DNA of 64,000 nt from Parvivirga hydrogeniphila (GCF_023371205.1 NZ_JAMCCO010000001.1:802662-866661); one strand, 5' to 3'. Shown: positions 14,988-26,843, counted from the first letter of the stretch. Numbers and translations: made by a program. Notes: generated by a model from the letters alone, not told the origin.

Positions 14988-17900
14988 ATGTCGCTCCGAG
15001 ACACGCGAACGCCCATCTTCTCGTCGGCGACCGATGTTCGCCGCACTGCCGTCCTGCACCTCATCCAGGGGCGCAATGCTCCGCTCGTGGTGCTATCCGC
15101 ACCCGGAGGGTACGGCAAGAGCATTGCCGCAGCACAAATCGCCGCGGAGTTCAAAGAGAGTCTCTGGATCAACGCCGAGGGGCGGGGCCTTTACCTCGAA
15201 GACATCGCTGAGATTATCGCCCATTCTCTCGAGGGGCGGGTCGCTTGCGCTGCGGGTTTTGCACGCGCAGAAGGGCATTCCTCTCGCGACGAGGACCCGT
15301 TTATCGCATTGAAGAAGGAGCTCCAGAGTCAAGACCTTGAAGAGCTCTGCATCGTGCTCGACGGAGCAAGCCAAGAGGCGAGCTTGCAGGACATGGCGAC
15401 CGTCGGACGGCTGCTTCGTGAAACTGTCGGATCGCGCAGCATGCTCGTTGTGACCGCACGCGATATCGCCTCGTGGCAGCCGGCCGCCAGCGCCTACGAG
15501 ATTCTCATGGTAGGCATGGACCTGCTCTCGTTCAGTCGGGAGGAGGCGCGAGCGCTCGCGGAGCGTCTCGCAGCAAGCATGCCAGACGAAGAGACCTTCG
15601 CTGCGTGCTACGAAGCGTCGCAAGGTCAAGCGGCTCTGTTCGACCTGCTCATCAGACATCCGGGCAGCCTTCTGCAAGACGCCCGCACGAGCCGACGGAG
15701 AAGCGTGCCCGCTACCGTGAAGCAGTGCCTGCGAAGCCTTATCACCGCGTTGCTGGAGCCGTGGGAAGCCGAGGTCTTGTGGTGTGCATCGTTGCTGTCC
15801 GAAGGCGATGCAGACAGCCTCGTTCGGTGCATGCCGGAGCTTACAGCCGAGCGCGTAGGGGATGCTCTCGAGGGACTCTCGGCCAAGCTCCCGCTCTTTA
15901 GAGTGTCGGACACGGAGCCGCTGACGTTTCGCGTTCACGACCTGGTATTCGAAGCCTTGGATGCTAGGAACCTGGCGCAGGACGAACATGGAAGAAGCCT
16001 GGTCGATTGCGTTGTCCAGGAGCTGGTCTCCTCGAACCGAAGTGGACGTGCGCTGCGCGTCGCGGACAGCGCTCGCCACGTCTCTGCGCTCGTCGACCTG
16101 CTCGAGCAGTGCAGTCGCAAGTTTCCCGCTGACGTCAGCATGTCGGAAGTCCGTCGATACCTGTCGCGGATTCCTGCACAGATGAAGATCGAGCGGCCCG
16201 CTCTTGTCTGCCTGGAAGGGTATGTCTTGCAGCATGCCGCAGACACCCGCGAGGCGCTCTCGCACTACGAGCTCACGGAGAAGCTCGCATCAAGTGCGCT
16301 CAACACCGAATCTGAGGCGAGCGGTCTCATGAGACAGACGGTGACACTCTGGCACTTGGGGCTGCTGGCCTCGGCTGAAGGATGTGCATCACGGTTGAGG
16401 CCGTTGCTGGATTCCGTCAGGCCCTCGTTCCGCATGTGGGCGAGGGCCTGGGAGCTCATGCTTCTGGCGGAGCGCACGGACCGGTCGTCGCTTCAGAACC
16501 AGTGCGACAGGCTGTATCACCAGATACTGTCGCAGACCCAGCATGAAGAGGAGCACTACCTTGCTTGCTTCGCCCTGACCTGTGTGTATTCAATGCACCT
16601 GGGCGACGTAGGTCACAGCCTCGGTCTGCTGACCCTCCTGCGAAACGCCGAGGCGAGCGGCCGCACTCCCTTTGCAATGGGTGCAGCGAACCTCGGCATG
16701 TTGTTGCTGACAGCCGGACGGCTCCACGCGGCGATGACGGCGATCGACGCAGCCATCGAGGCAAGCCAGCGCCAGGGTGTCTCATCGTGCGAGGAGTCTG
16801 CGCGGCAAACCAAAGGGCTTATCCTGGCCGCTGCGGGTCGGGTCTGCGATGCGATTCCGTACCTGGAAGAATTGTACGCGTCCGCTACTCGAGCGAATCG
16901 GACTTTCGAGGTCCAAACGGCTCTGCTCGACTACAGCATGCTTCTCCGCGCATCTGGAGAACCGGCCCAAGCTCTCGAGAAGGCCGAAAGCGCGTGCGCG
17001 CTGCTCGAGCCGCTCGAGTGGCGCCTGTTCCGCTGGCAAGCTCACACCGAGCGGCTCGCGTCGCGGCTCGCGCTGGGCGACGAGGAGCTCGTGTACCGAG
17101 AGGGCCTCGAACTGCGCAAGGAGTTCGAGGACACCGGCTACTCGTTCTACCTATTGCGTCTAGACATGGTGCTTGCGGAGATCGAGCGGCGCCGCGGCCT
17201 GATCGACCAGGCCGCCTCGCGCATCGCAGAGCACACGGAGCACATCCGCGGCGAGGGCAGCAACTGGCACATGGCCATGTACACCCGGGCGTTCCCCGGC
17301 CTGCTCGGCGTGTTCGCGCGGGCGCTGGGCCCGGACGGGATCCCCGTCCACATGCTGCGGATGCTGCTCGAGCCGTGGGCAAGCAGGTCGCTCGAGATGG
17401 CGCGCCTGGTGCTCGATGACGCCGGCTGGAGGCGCCTGGTGCTCCGCACGCTTGGGAAAGCGTCGGGCGCGGCGTTCCTCGCGGCGCACGAGGGACCGCC
17501 GGTGCTCAAGGTCCGGCTGTTCGGCGGGCTGAGCGTCGAGGGGCCTCACGGGACGGTGAGCGATAAGGCGTGGGGCAAGCGCAAAGCGCGGCTCCTGTTT
17601 GCGATGCTCGCTATGAATCGCGGCAGGGACCTGCCGCGAGACGTCATCTTCGAGCGGCTGTGGCCCGATATGCCAGCAGACAAGGCGCAGAGCAACTTCT
17701 ATGTCACGTGGAGTTACATGAAGAAAGCGCTGTCCCCTGACGGCGGCCCGTGCCCGTACCTGGAGCATCGGGGCGGCGTGTGCAGGGTCGTTCCTGAGGT
17801 CGTGACGACCGACCTCGCGGAGTTCTTCGAGGCGGCCGAGGAGCTGCGTCGCGCTCGCGCACGCGGGGACCAGGACGCGGTCGTCGCGGCAGCGGAGCGA

Positions 17901-18287
17901 ATGGCGGATCTGCACGCAGGCGAGCTGCTTGCCGGCGACCTGTACGAGGACTGGTGCGCGGAGACGCGCGAGCGCGCTCGGCACGAGCTCAGCGACGCGA
18001 TGCTCGCCGGGGCCGAGGCGCTCGCGGCGAGCGGCGCGCCCGATCGCGCGGTGCGGCTCGTGCGCCACGCGCTCGCGTTCGACCCGTGGCGCGAGGATCT
18101 GTACCAGGCCGCGCTCCGCTATCAGATCGTGGCGGGTCAGCGCAGCAGCGCGATCGAGACCTACATGGCGTGCCGGCAGAAGCTCGCCGAGGACCTCGGC
18201 CTCGACCCGTCGCTGGAGACGCAACGGCTCTACGAGCAGGTCCTGGCCATGGAAGACGCGGGCGGGACGGCGGTGCCGCGGTGCTGA
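14988..18287 (+). CDS. Large ATPase-TPR regulator with C-terminal SARP (BTAD) domain
   Basis: A 1,099-residue transcriptional regulator of the MalT/AfsR-like STAND class. The ATG at 14988 follows a G-rich ribosome site. The N terminus has a P-loop ATPase, with Walker A in LSAPGGYGKSIAAA (~residue 40) and a Walker B-like LCIVLDGA (~residue 120). Residues ~350-830 are helical repeats of TPR type. From residue ~840 come a winged-helix DNA-binding region (LKVRLFGGLSVEG, ARLLFAMLAMNRG, FERLWPDMPADKAQSNFYV) and a bacterial transcriptional activator domain ending in EDLGLDPSLETQRLYEQVL. Third positions become much more GC-rich after about base 17000, as if the two ends had different histories. Targets are unknown. 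Confidence 0.88.
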   Translation: MSLRDTRTPIFSSATDVRRTAVLHLIQGRNAPLVVLSAPGGYGKSIAAAQIAAEFKESLWINAEGRGLYLEDIAEIIAHSLEGRVACAAGFARAEGHSSRDEDPFIALKKELQSQDLEELCIVLDGASQEASLQDMATVGRLLRETVGSRSMLVVTARDIASWQPAASAYEILMVGMDLLSFSREEARALAERLAASMPDEETFAACYEASQGQAALFDLLIRHPGSLLQDARTSRRRSVPATVKQCLRSLITALLEPWEAEVLWCASLLSEGDADSLVRCMPELTAERVGDALEGLSAKLPLFRVSDTEPLTFRVHDLVFEALDARNLAQDEHGRSLVDCVVQELVSSNRSGRALRVADSARHVSALVDLLEQCSRKFPADVSMSEVRRYLSRIPAQMKIERPALVCLEGYVLQHAADTREALSHYELTEKLASSALNTESEASGLMRQTVTLWHLGLLASAEGCASRLRPLLDSVRPSFRMWARAWELMLLAERTDRSSLQNQCDRLYHQILSQTQHEEEHYLACFALTCVYSMHLGDVGHSLGLLTLLRNAEASGRTPFAMGAANLGMLLLTAGRLHAAMTAIDAAIEASQRQGVSSCEESARQTKGLILAAAGRVCDAIPYLEELYASATRANRTFEVQTALLDYSMLLRASGEPAQALEKAESACALLEPLEWRLFRWQAHTERLASRLALGDEELVYREGLELRKEFEDTGYSFYLLRLDMVLAEIERRRGLIDQAASRIAEHTEHIRGEGSNWHMAMYTRAFPGLLGVFARALGPDGIPVHMLRMLLEPWASRSLEMARLVLDDAGWRRLVLRTLGKASGAAFLAAHEGPPVLKVRLFGGLSVEGPHGTVSDKAWGKRKARLLFAMLAMNRGRDLPRDVIFERLWPDMPADKAQSNFYVTWSYMKKALSPDGGPCPYLEHRGGVCRVVPEVVTTDLAEFFEAAEELRRARARGDQDAVVAAAERMADLHAGELLAGDLYEDWCAETRERARHELSDAMLAGAEALAASGAPDRAVRLVRHALAFDPWREDLYQAALRYQIVAGQRSSAIETYMACRQKLAEDLGLDPSLETQRLYEQVLAMEDAGGTAVPRC

Positions 18288-18315
18288 GGCGCCGAGCCGG
18301 CCGGGAGGCGCAGCG

Positions 18316-18888
18316 GTGATCCTCTTCCTCGTTGCCGTGATCGTCGGCATCGCCGTGGGGCTGGCTCGCGGAGGCTCTCTTGCGCGCCTCGAGCAGGTGC
18401 GCCTGCGCGGCGAGGCCGGGCTTGTGTTCCTGCTGGTGTTGCAGATGGCATTGCCGGCGGTGACGACCAGGCTTGGGGTGCCCGCGATGCTCGCGCTGGG
18501 CGCGTGGCTGCTCGCGATGGCCGGGCTCGTCGTTCTCGCGCTTGTGAACACGCGCGAGCCCGGCATGGTGCTCGTGGCGCTCGGCGTGGCGTTGAACCTG
18601 ATGGTCATCGGGTTGAACGCTGGGATGCCGGTGTCTGAGCGTGCGCTGAACATCGTTGCAAGAAGCGATACCGTCGAGGTGAGCGACCTTGTTCACCGAA
18701 CGATGGACGACGAGACGCTGCTCCCGTGGCTCACGGACGTCATCCCGGTTCCCGGACCGAGAGGTCTGAGGGGCGTCGTCAGCATCGGGGACCTGCTGCT
18801 AGTCGCCGGGGCGGGCTGGTTCCTTGCTGATGCTGTGCGCCGAGGCGGGGATGAAGTCAAGGCGGCAGGCTCCGGTTCTCATCACTGA
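18316..18888 (+). CDS. DUF5317 family membrane protein
   Basis: A 190-residue protein with about five hydrophobic segments (residues ~2-18, 35-52, 56-75, 80-100 and 150-170). The LNAGMPVSERAL segment and the extracytoplasmic loop with WLTDVIPVPGPRG resemble DUF5317 proteins of actinobacteria and clostridia, whose role is unknown. The GTG at 18316 follows GGGAGG (18303-18308), 28 bases after the SARP gene, so it may be cotranscribed. The C terminus is short and charged and ends in SHH. Confidence 0.7.
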   Translation: MILFLVAVIVGIAVGLARGGSLARLEQVRLRGEAGLVFLLVLQMALPAVTTRLGVPAMLALGAWLLAMAGLVVLALVNTREPGMVLVALGVALNLMVIGLNAGMPVSERALNIVARSDTVEVSDLVHRTMDDETLLPWLTDVIPVPGPRGLRGVVSIGDLLLVAGAGWFLADAVRRGGDEVKAAGSGSHH

Positions 18889-18922
18889 AAGATTGCGTTT
18901 AGTCCGCGCCGCTACAGTGGAG

Positions 18923-19107
18923 CCGTCCCGCGGGGGACGGGCGTCACGGTCGATCAGCTCCCGAACGGACGGGCAGAGCGGGGCGCCGTGCCATGTAGGT
19001 GAGGAGACGGGAGACTCCTGAGGGGCACTGAAGTGGCGCACGGCGGCCGAGCTGATGGGCTGGGACGATTGCGGCGGCTCGTGTCGTGGCATCGAGCGAG
19101 CCGCCGC
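18923..19107 (+). ncRNA. Candidate structured RNA upstream of secA
   Basis: The 375-base gap before secA holds nested complementary segments. CCGTCCC (18923-18929) pairs with GGGACGG (18934-18940). ATCAGCTC (18953-18960) pairs with GAGCTGAT (19049-19056). Inside it, CGCCGTGC (18984-18991) pairs with GCACGGCG (19038-19045), and AGGAG pairs with CTCCT near 19002-19019. GCGGCGGCTCG (19071-19081) pairs with CGAGCCGCCGC (19097-19107). A weak TACAGT at 18913-18918 could start it. The outer 8-bp stem is flanked by CGTC/GACG across a seven-base symmetrical internal loop. I do not recognise the family, and GC-rich DNA gives chance pairing, so confidence is modest. Confidence 0.4.
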
Positions 19108-19182
19108 CACCCCGGGATTCCGGAGCGGCGGGAGGAGGTGCGGCGTGCGGTCTCGACGCCCGACGGGCGATGGCACGCCGTG

Positions 19183-19191
19183 TGCTAGAAT
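19183..19191 (+). promoter_or_regulatory. Extended -10 promoter of secA
   Basis: TGC plus TAGAAT (19186-19191) predicts a start near 19198 and a ~66-base leader for secA. The same TGnTAGAAT form recurs before ftsE and before the Hdr/GltS operon. Confidence 0.6.
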
Positions 19192-19263
19192 CGGCGTGCT
19201 GCGGCAGCGCCACACGACGCCCGTCGCAGGTCGAGACAACTCACTTCACGAGGTCAAATCCGT

Positions 19264-22023
<2,760 letters not shown>

Positions 22024-22068
22024 CGCCCTCCGCGTCCGACCGCTCGCAGGTGAGCGGCAGCCTGCCGG

Positions 22069-22077
22069 TGCTACAAT
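22069..22077 (+). promoter_or_regulatory. Extended -10 promoter of prfB
   Basis: TGC plus TACAAT (22072-22077) lies 61 bases before the chosen prfB start. A small CCGCTC/GAGCGG hairpin (22040-22057) lies between the secA stop and this element. Confidence 0.55.
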
Positions 22078-22137
22078 CCGGCCGTCCCCATCCCCGTTCC
22101 CGACGTGCGCCGATGCGGCGCTGGATCCGAAAAGGCC

Positions 22138-23274
22138 ATGATCATCGAAGACCGTTCCACAGAGATCGCTGAACTGCGAGAGCGCCTTGAGCGCATCGCG
22201 GAGTACCTGCACCTGGACGCGAAGCGCGAGGAGATCGCGCGGCTCGAGGAGAAGGCGGCCGAGCCAGGGTTCTGGGACGACGCGAAAGCGGCGCAAGGCG
22301 TGATGGCGAAAGCCGCGTCCCTGCGTGACGAGGTCGAGGAGCACGCGGAGCTCATGCGCGAGGTCGAGGAGCTCGAAGTCGCCAACGAGCTCGCGGTGAG
22401 CGAGGAAGACGAAGACCTCGCCGTCGAGACCGAGTCGCGGTTGAAGCGGCTCGTCAAGCGCGTGGACGACCTGGAGCTCTCCTCGTGGTTCACCGGCGAG
22501 TTCGACCACGGCGACGCCATCGTGACCATCATCCCGGGCGCCGGCGGCCTGGAGGCGCAAGACTGGGCCGAGATGCTGCTCCGCATGCTCACGAAGTACG
22601 CGCAGTCCCGCAAGTGGAAGGTCGACCTGCACGAAGCGCCCGAAGGCGTGGAGATCGGCATCGACCGCGCGGTGTTCACCGTGCACGGCAAGAACGCGTA
22701 CGGCATGCTCCAGTCCGAAGCGGGCGTGCACCGTCTCGTGCGCATCTCGCCCACGGACGAGAAGAAGCGGCGCCAGACCACCTTCGCGAAGGTGGAGGTG
22801 CTGCCGGTGCTCCCCGACGAGGTCGAAGTCGAGATCAAAGAAGAAGACCTGCGCATCGACGTGTACCGTTCGAGCGGGCCGGGCGGTCAGTCGGTCAACA
22901 CCACCGACTCGGCCGTGCGCATCACGCACCTGCCGACGGGCATCGTCGTGACGTGTCAGAACGAGAAGAGCCAGCTCAAGAACAAAGAGACCGCGATGAC
23001 GATCCTGCGCTCGCGGCTCTACGAGCTCGAGCAGGAGAAGCGCAGGCAGGAGATCGAGGCGCTCAAAGGCGAGAAGAAAGAGATCTCCTTCGGCAGCCAG
23101 ATCCGCAGCTACGTGCTGTATCCGTACCAGCTGGTGAAAGACCTCCGGACCGGCATCGAGACGAGCCAGGTCGACCGCGTGCTCGACGGCGAGATCGACG
23201 ACTTCGTCGTCGGCTACCACCGCTGGAGGGTCGCAGAAGGCGCGCCCGCGTTCGTCGGAGGAGGCGAGGAGTGA
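22138..23274 (+). CDS. prfB: Peptide chain release factor 2, continuous frame, SPT anticodon motif
   Basis: RF2 recognises UGA and UAA stop codons and releases the peptide. The 378-residue form from ATG 22138 matches RF2 length; GTG 22105 is an alternative. The GGQ motif is intact in [20 protein letters not shown] (~residue 248). The stop-recognition tripeptide, SPF in E. coli and most RF2 proteins, reads SPT in [16 protein letters not shown] (bases 22747-22755, residues 204-206); threonine at the third place is the RF1-like residue. There is no in-frame TGA near codon 25, so the programmed +1 frameshift that autoregulates many prfB genes is absent. It overlaps the PHP gene by GTGA. Confidence 0.95.
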   Translation: MIIEDRSTEIAELRERLERIAEYLHLDAKREEIARLEEKAAEPGFWDDAKAAQGVMAKAASLRDEVEEHAELMREVEELEVANELAVSEEDEDLAVETESRLKRLVKRVDDLELSSWFTGEFDHGDAIVTIIPGAGGLEAQDWAEMLLRMLTKYAQSRKWKVDLHEAPEGVEIGIDRAVFTVHGKNAYGMLQSEAGVHRLVRISPTDEKKRRQTTFAKVEVLPVLPDEVEVEIKEEDLRIDVYRSSGPGGQSVNTTDSAVRITHLPTGIVVTCQNEKSQLKNKETAMTILRSRLYELEQEKRRQEIEALKGEKKEISFGSQIRSYVLYPYQLVKDLRTGIETSQVDRVLDGEIDDFVVGYHRWRVAEGAPAFVGGGEE

Positions 23275-24026
23275 GGCTGCTCGCCGACCTCCACACGCAC
23301 ACCGTCGCCTCGGGGCACGCGTTCTCGACCGTCGGCGAGATCGCGAGCGCTGCTGCCGCGCGCGGGCTTGAGCTCGTCGCGATCACCGATCACGGCCCGG
23401 CGGTGCCTGGCGGCGCGCACCTGTGGCACTTCTGGAACAGCCGGACGATACCCGCCGAGATCGCAGGCGTCCGCATCTTGAAGGGCTGCGAGGCCAATCC
23501 CGTCCCTGACACCGACAACGGCCTCGACATCCCCGACGAGGTCCTCGCGGCGCTCGACTTCGTCGCGGTGGGGTTGCACCCCGAGTGCGGCTACGACGGC
23601 AAGGACCGCGCCCGCAACACCGACGCGCTCGTGCGTGCAATCGCCAACCCGCTCGTGCACATGATCACCCATCCGGGCAACGACGAGGACTTCCCGGTGG
23701 ACCTCGACGCCGTCGTGTCCGCGTGCGTCGAGCACGACGTGATCATCGAGCTCAACAACTTCTCGTTCGACGCGCGAAGCGGCAGGCACGCCACGCGAGC
23801 GCGGGAGCGCGCGTTCGCCGAGGCGGCGCGCGACGCAGGCGCGTGGATCGCCATCGACTCCGACGCGCACATCCACACGCTCGTGGGCGAGGTCTTTGCG
23901 GCGCTTGCCGTGGCCGAAGAGATCGGCTTCCCGCCGGAGCGCATCGTGAATCGCGACGCGGCACGCGTGCTCGGGTTCTTGAGCGCGCGGCGCTCGCGTG
24001 GTCGGTCGACGACCGAGACGAGGTGA
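23271..24026 (+). CDS. PHP-domain metal-dependent hydrolase (YcdX-like)
   Basis: A 251-residue PHP-superfamily protein resembling YcdX-type phosphatases. Metal-binding motifs are visible in order: LADLHTHTVASGHA, AITDHGPAVPGGAH, KGCEANPV, VGLHPECGY, HMITHPGNDEDF, ELNNFSF and AIDSDAHIHTLVGE. The set matches a trinuclear metal centre. The start is GTG in the GTGA overlap with prfB, so the two are translationally coupled. The substrate is unknown; members include histidinol-phosphate phosphatases and broader phosphoesterases, but no histidine genes lie near. Confidence 0.85.
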   Translation: MRLLADLHTHTVASGHAFSTVGEIASAAAARGLELVAITDHGPAVPGGAHLWHFWNSRTIPAEIAGVRILKGCEANPVPDTDNGLDIPDEVLAALDFVAVGLHPECGYDGKDRARNTDALVRAIANPLVHMITHPGNDEDFPVDLDAVVSACVEHDVIIELNNFSFDARSGRHATRARERAFAEAARDAGAWIAIDSDAHIHTLVGEVFAALAVAEEIGFPPERIVNRDAARVLGFLSARRSRGRSTTETR

Positions 24027-24030
24027 GACG

Positions 24031-24933
24031 ATGGTGAAGCGCGTCCTCAAGAAGATGGCGCCGAGCGAGGTGCTCAAGAGCCGACGCGTCCGCGATTACG
24101 TGCTCATGACCATCGGCATCGTGATCACCGCGTGGGCGCTCGACGCCTTCCTCATCCCGAACAAGCTTGCCGCAGGCGGCGTCTCCGGTCTTGCGACGGT
24201 CTTGTACTACACGCTCAAAGACTACGGGATCGTCGTGCCTGTCGGCGTGCAGATGCTGGCGATGAACGCCGTGCTGCTCGTCATCGCGGTCATGGCCCGC
24301 GGGTGGCGCTACGGGGCCAAGACGATTTACGGCATGGTCGCGCTCTCCGTCGCCGTCGACGCGCTCGCGCCGTTCACGCCGCACTTGGCGGCCGACGACC
24401 GTCTGCTCGCGGTGCTGTACGGCGGCGCGATCACCGGCATCGGCATGGGGCTCGTCTTCAAGGCGCGCGGCAACACCGGCGGCACGGACATCGTGGCGCA
24501 GTTGCTCGCCGACCGCACGAATTTCGGTGTCGGCCAGATGCTGCTGGCCGCCGACGCCGTGGTGACGCTCGCAGCGGCGCTCAAGTTCGGTCCGGACCTC
24601 GCGCTGTACGGCGCGGTCGCCGTGGTGATCGGCGGCCGGGTCATCGACCTGGTGCAGGAGGGCCTGTCGGTCGACAAGGCCGCGTTCATCATCTCGGACA
24701 ACTCGGAGGAGATCGCAGACGCGGTGCTGAACCAGCTCGGGCGCGGCGCGACGGGGCTCAAGGGCCGCGGGCTGTTCTCGGGCGCGGAGCGCGAAGTGGT
24801 CATGACGGTCGTCTCGCGGCGGGAGCTCGACGCGCTCAAGGCGCTCGTGTATGCGGTCGACCCGGACGCGTTCTTGGTGATCGCAGACGTCCACGAGACG
24901 CTCGGTGAAGGATTCAAGGAGATAGGAGCGTGA
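24031..24933 (+). CDS. YitT family membrane protein (DUF161 plus DUF2179)
   Basis: A 300-residue integral membrane protein. Five hydrophobic segments fill residues ~20-210, with the family's LDAFLIPNKLAAGGVSGLAT and FKARGNTGGTDIVAQLLADR. The C-terminal ~80 residues are the soluble DUF2179 domain (KAAFIISDNSEEIADAVLNQ, GRGATGLKGRGLFSG). Family function is not established. The ATG at 24031 is preceded by GAGGTGAG (24020-24027). It follows the PHP gene by four bases and precedes the split transketolase by four, so all sit in one transcription unit. Confidence 0.88.
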   Translation: MVKRVLKKMAPSEVLKSRRVRDYVLMTIGIVITAWALDAFLIPNKLAAGGVSGLATVLYYTLKDYGIVVPVGVQMLAMNAVLLVIAVMARGWRYGAKTIYGMVALSVAVDALAPFTPHLAADDRLLAVLYGGAITGIGMGLVFKARGNTGGTDIVAQLLADRTNFGVGQMLLAADAVVTLAAALKFGPDLALYGAVAVVIGGRVIDLVQEGLSVDKAAFIISDNSEEIADAVLNQLGRGATGLKGRGLFSGAEREVVMTVVSRRELDALKALVYAVDPDAFLVIADVHETLGEGFKEIGA

Positions 24934-24937
24934 GCAG

Positions 24938-25807
24938 GTGACGACAGCGCGGGAGGCGGTCGATGTGCGCGTGCGCGACGTCGCGGAACTGGCGCGGCGG
25001 ATGCGGTGCGACATCATCGAGATGCTCGCTGAGGCAGGCTCAGGGCACCCGGGCGGGTCGCTCTCGGCGGCCGACATCGTGGCGGTGCTGTACGGAGCGG
25101 TCATGCGGCACAGCGCGGAGGACCCGCGCGACCCCGGCCGCGACCGGTTCGTGCTCTCGAAAGGGCACGCGGCTCCGGTGCTGTACGCGGCGCTCGCGCA
25201 GCACGGCTACTTCGGGCGCGACCACCTGAAGACCCTCCGCAAGCTCGGCTCGATGCTGCAGGGCCATCCCGACAGCACCAAGACGCCGGGCGTCGAGATC
25301 TCCACGGGCTCCCTCGGGCAAGGGCTTGCCGTCTCCAACGGGATGGCGCTCGCGCTTCGGCTCGACGGCCGAACGGAGCCGACGGTGTTCTGCCTGCTCG
25401 GCGACGGCGAGCTGCAGGAAGGCGAGGTGTGGGAGGCGGCGATGTTCGCGCCGCACCACGGGCTCACGAACGTCGTCGCGATCGTCGACAACAACGGCCT
25501 GCAGATCGACGGGGCGTGCAGCGAGGTGATGTGCCTCGGCGACATCGCGCGCAAGTTCCAGGCGTTCGGCTGGGAAGCAGTCGAGTGCGACGGGCACGAC
25601 GTGGCCGCGCTGCTCGACGTGCTCGGCTCCGCTCGCGCGCGCGGCGAGGCCGCTGGCCAGCCGGTCGCGGTGGTGTGCCGCACCGTGAAGGGCAAGGGCG
25701 TGTCGTTCATGGAAGGCAACGCCGACTGGCACGGCAAGGCGCCAAGCCGCGAGGAGGCCGACGCGGCCTTGGCAGAGCTCGGGTGCGCGAAGGAGGTGGC
25801 CGGGTGA
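24938..25807 (+). CDS. Transketolase, N-terminal subunit
   Basis: A 289-residue thiamine-diphosphate-binding subunit of a split transketolase, which transfers two-carbon units in the non-oxidative pentose phosphate pathway. Motifs are AGSGHPGGSLSAADIVAVLY, LSKGHAAPVLYAAL, HPDSTKTPGVEISTGSLGQG, and the ThDP motif GDGELQEGEVWEAAMFA ending in DNNGLQIDG. Length is typical for the separate N-terminal chain of anaerobes. It starts with GTG and overlaps the C-terminal subunit by four bases (GTGA), so equal production of both chains is expected. Confidence 0.93.
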   Translation: MTTAREAVDVRVRDVAELARRMRCDIIEMLAEAGSGHPGGSLSAADIVAVLYGAVMRHSAEDPRDPGRDRFVLSKGHAAPVLYAALAQHGYFGRDHLKTLRKLGSMLQGHPDSTKTPGVEISTGSLGQGLAVSNGMALALRLDGRTEPTVFCLLGDGELQEGEVWEAAMFAPHHGLTNVVAIVDNNGLQIDGACSEVMCLGDIARKFQAFGWEAVECDGHDVAALLDVLGSARARGEAAGQPVAVVCRTVKGKGVSFMEGNADWHGKAPSREEADAALAELGCAKEVAG

Positions 25808-26742
25808 GCGAGAAGCGCGCGACGCGCGAAGCGTACGGGCCCACCCTCGTCGAGCTGGCGCGCGAAGGCGTCGACGTGGTGGTGGTCGAGGCGGACCTCT
25901 CGAAGTCGACGACGACGGCGAAGTTCGCGGCCGCCTATCCGCAGCGGTTCTTCAACGCCGGGGTGGCGGAGCAGAACATGATCGGAACGGCCGCCGGCCT
26001 CGCCGCTGCGGGAAAGGTGGCGTTCACGGGCTCGTTCGCCGTGTTCGCGACGGGCCGCGCCTACGACCAGGTCCGCAACACGGTGTGCTACTCGAAACTG
26101 AATGTGAAGCTCGCGCCGACGCACGCGGGCATCACGGTCGGGCCCGACGGCGGAAGCCACCAGATGCTCGAAGACATCGCGCTCATGCGGGTGCTGCCGG
26201 GGATGCGCGTGCTCGTGCCGGCCGACGTGAATGCGGCCGCGGCTGCGATCAGGCTTGCCGCTGCAACGCCGGGGCCGTTCTACGTGCGTCTCGGCCGAGC
26301 GGCGGTGCCGGTGCTGTACCCCGAAGCCGTCGAGGTCGGCGTCGGGAAGGCGACCGTGCTGCGCGAAGGCACGGACGTGACGATCGCCGCGTGCGGCGTG
26401 ATGGTGGCCGAAGCGCTCGCTGCGGCAGAGGCGCTGGCGGCCGACGGCATCAGCGCGGAAGTCGTCGACGTCTTCTCCGTCAAGCCGCTCGACGAGGTCA
26501 CGCTCGTCGCCTCAGCGCGCAAGACGGGCGCGGTCGTGACCGCCGAGGAGCACTCCGTGATCGGCGGGCTTGGCTCGGCCGTCGCCGAGCTTCTCGCCGA
26601 GCGCGAGCCGGTGCCCGTCGTGCGCGTCGGCGTGCGCGACTCGTTCGGCACCTCGGGCGAACCGGCGGAGCTGATGTCGCACTACGGGCTCACCGCGACA
26701 GACGTGGCCGAGGCGGCCCGCTCGGTCGTGCGCCGCGTGTGA
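25804..26742 (+). CDS. Transketolase, C-terminal subunit
   Basis: A 312-residue subunit completing the split transketolase. It carries the pyrimidine-binding domain (RFFNAGVAEQNMIGTAAGLA, FAVFATGRAYDQVRN, KLAPTHAGITVGPDGGSHQM) and the C-terminal transketolase domain (GKATVLREGTDVTIAACGVM, VVDVFSVKPLDEVTL, TAEEHSVIGGLGSAVAELLA). The catalytic glutamate is in GVAEQNM. The start is GTG within the stop of the N-terminal subunit. A new promoter follows for ftsE. Confidence 0.93.
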   Translation: MSEKRATREAYGPTLVELAREGVDVVVVEADLSKSTTTAKFAAAYPQRFFNAGVAEQNMIGTAAGLAAAGKVAFTGSFAVFATGRAYDQVRNTVCYSKLNVKLAPTHAGITVGPDGGSHQMLEDIALMRVLPGMRVLVPADVNAAAAAIRLAAATPGPFYVRLGRAAVPVLYPEAVEVGVGKATVLREGTDVTIAACGVMVAEALAAAEALAADGISAEVVDVFSVKPLDEVTLVASARKTGAVVTAEEHSVIGGLGSAVAELLAEREPVPVVRVGVRDSFGTSGEPAELMSHYGLTATDVAEAARSVVRRV

Positions 26743-26798
26743 GAAGGCCGTTGCGTGCCGGTAACGGATGCCGCCGCGCGCGGAGTTGGCAAGGCGTC

Positions 26799-26807
26799 TG
26801 CTAGAAT
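26799..26807 (+). promoter_or_regulatory. Extended -10 promoter of ftsE
   Basis: TGC plus TAGAAT (26802-26807) lies 36 bases before the ftsE ATG. TTGGCA at 26786-26791 is too close (10 bases) to be its -35. Confidence 0.6.
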
Positions 26808-26843
26808 ATCGCGGGAATCGTTGCCGAAAGATGGAGCACCCAC

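Noticed and set aside
22138-22230. Search for the programmed +1 frameshift (CTTTGA-like site) in prfB.
   Set aside because: The frame is continuous with no in-frame TGA near codon 25, so no frameshift is called.
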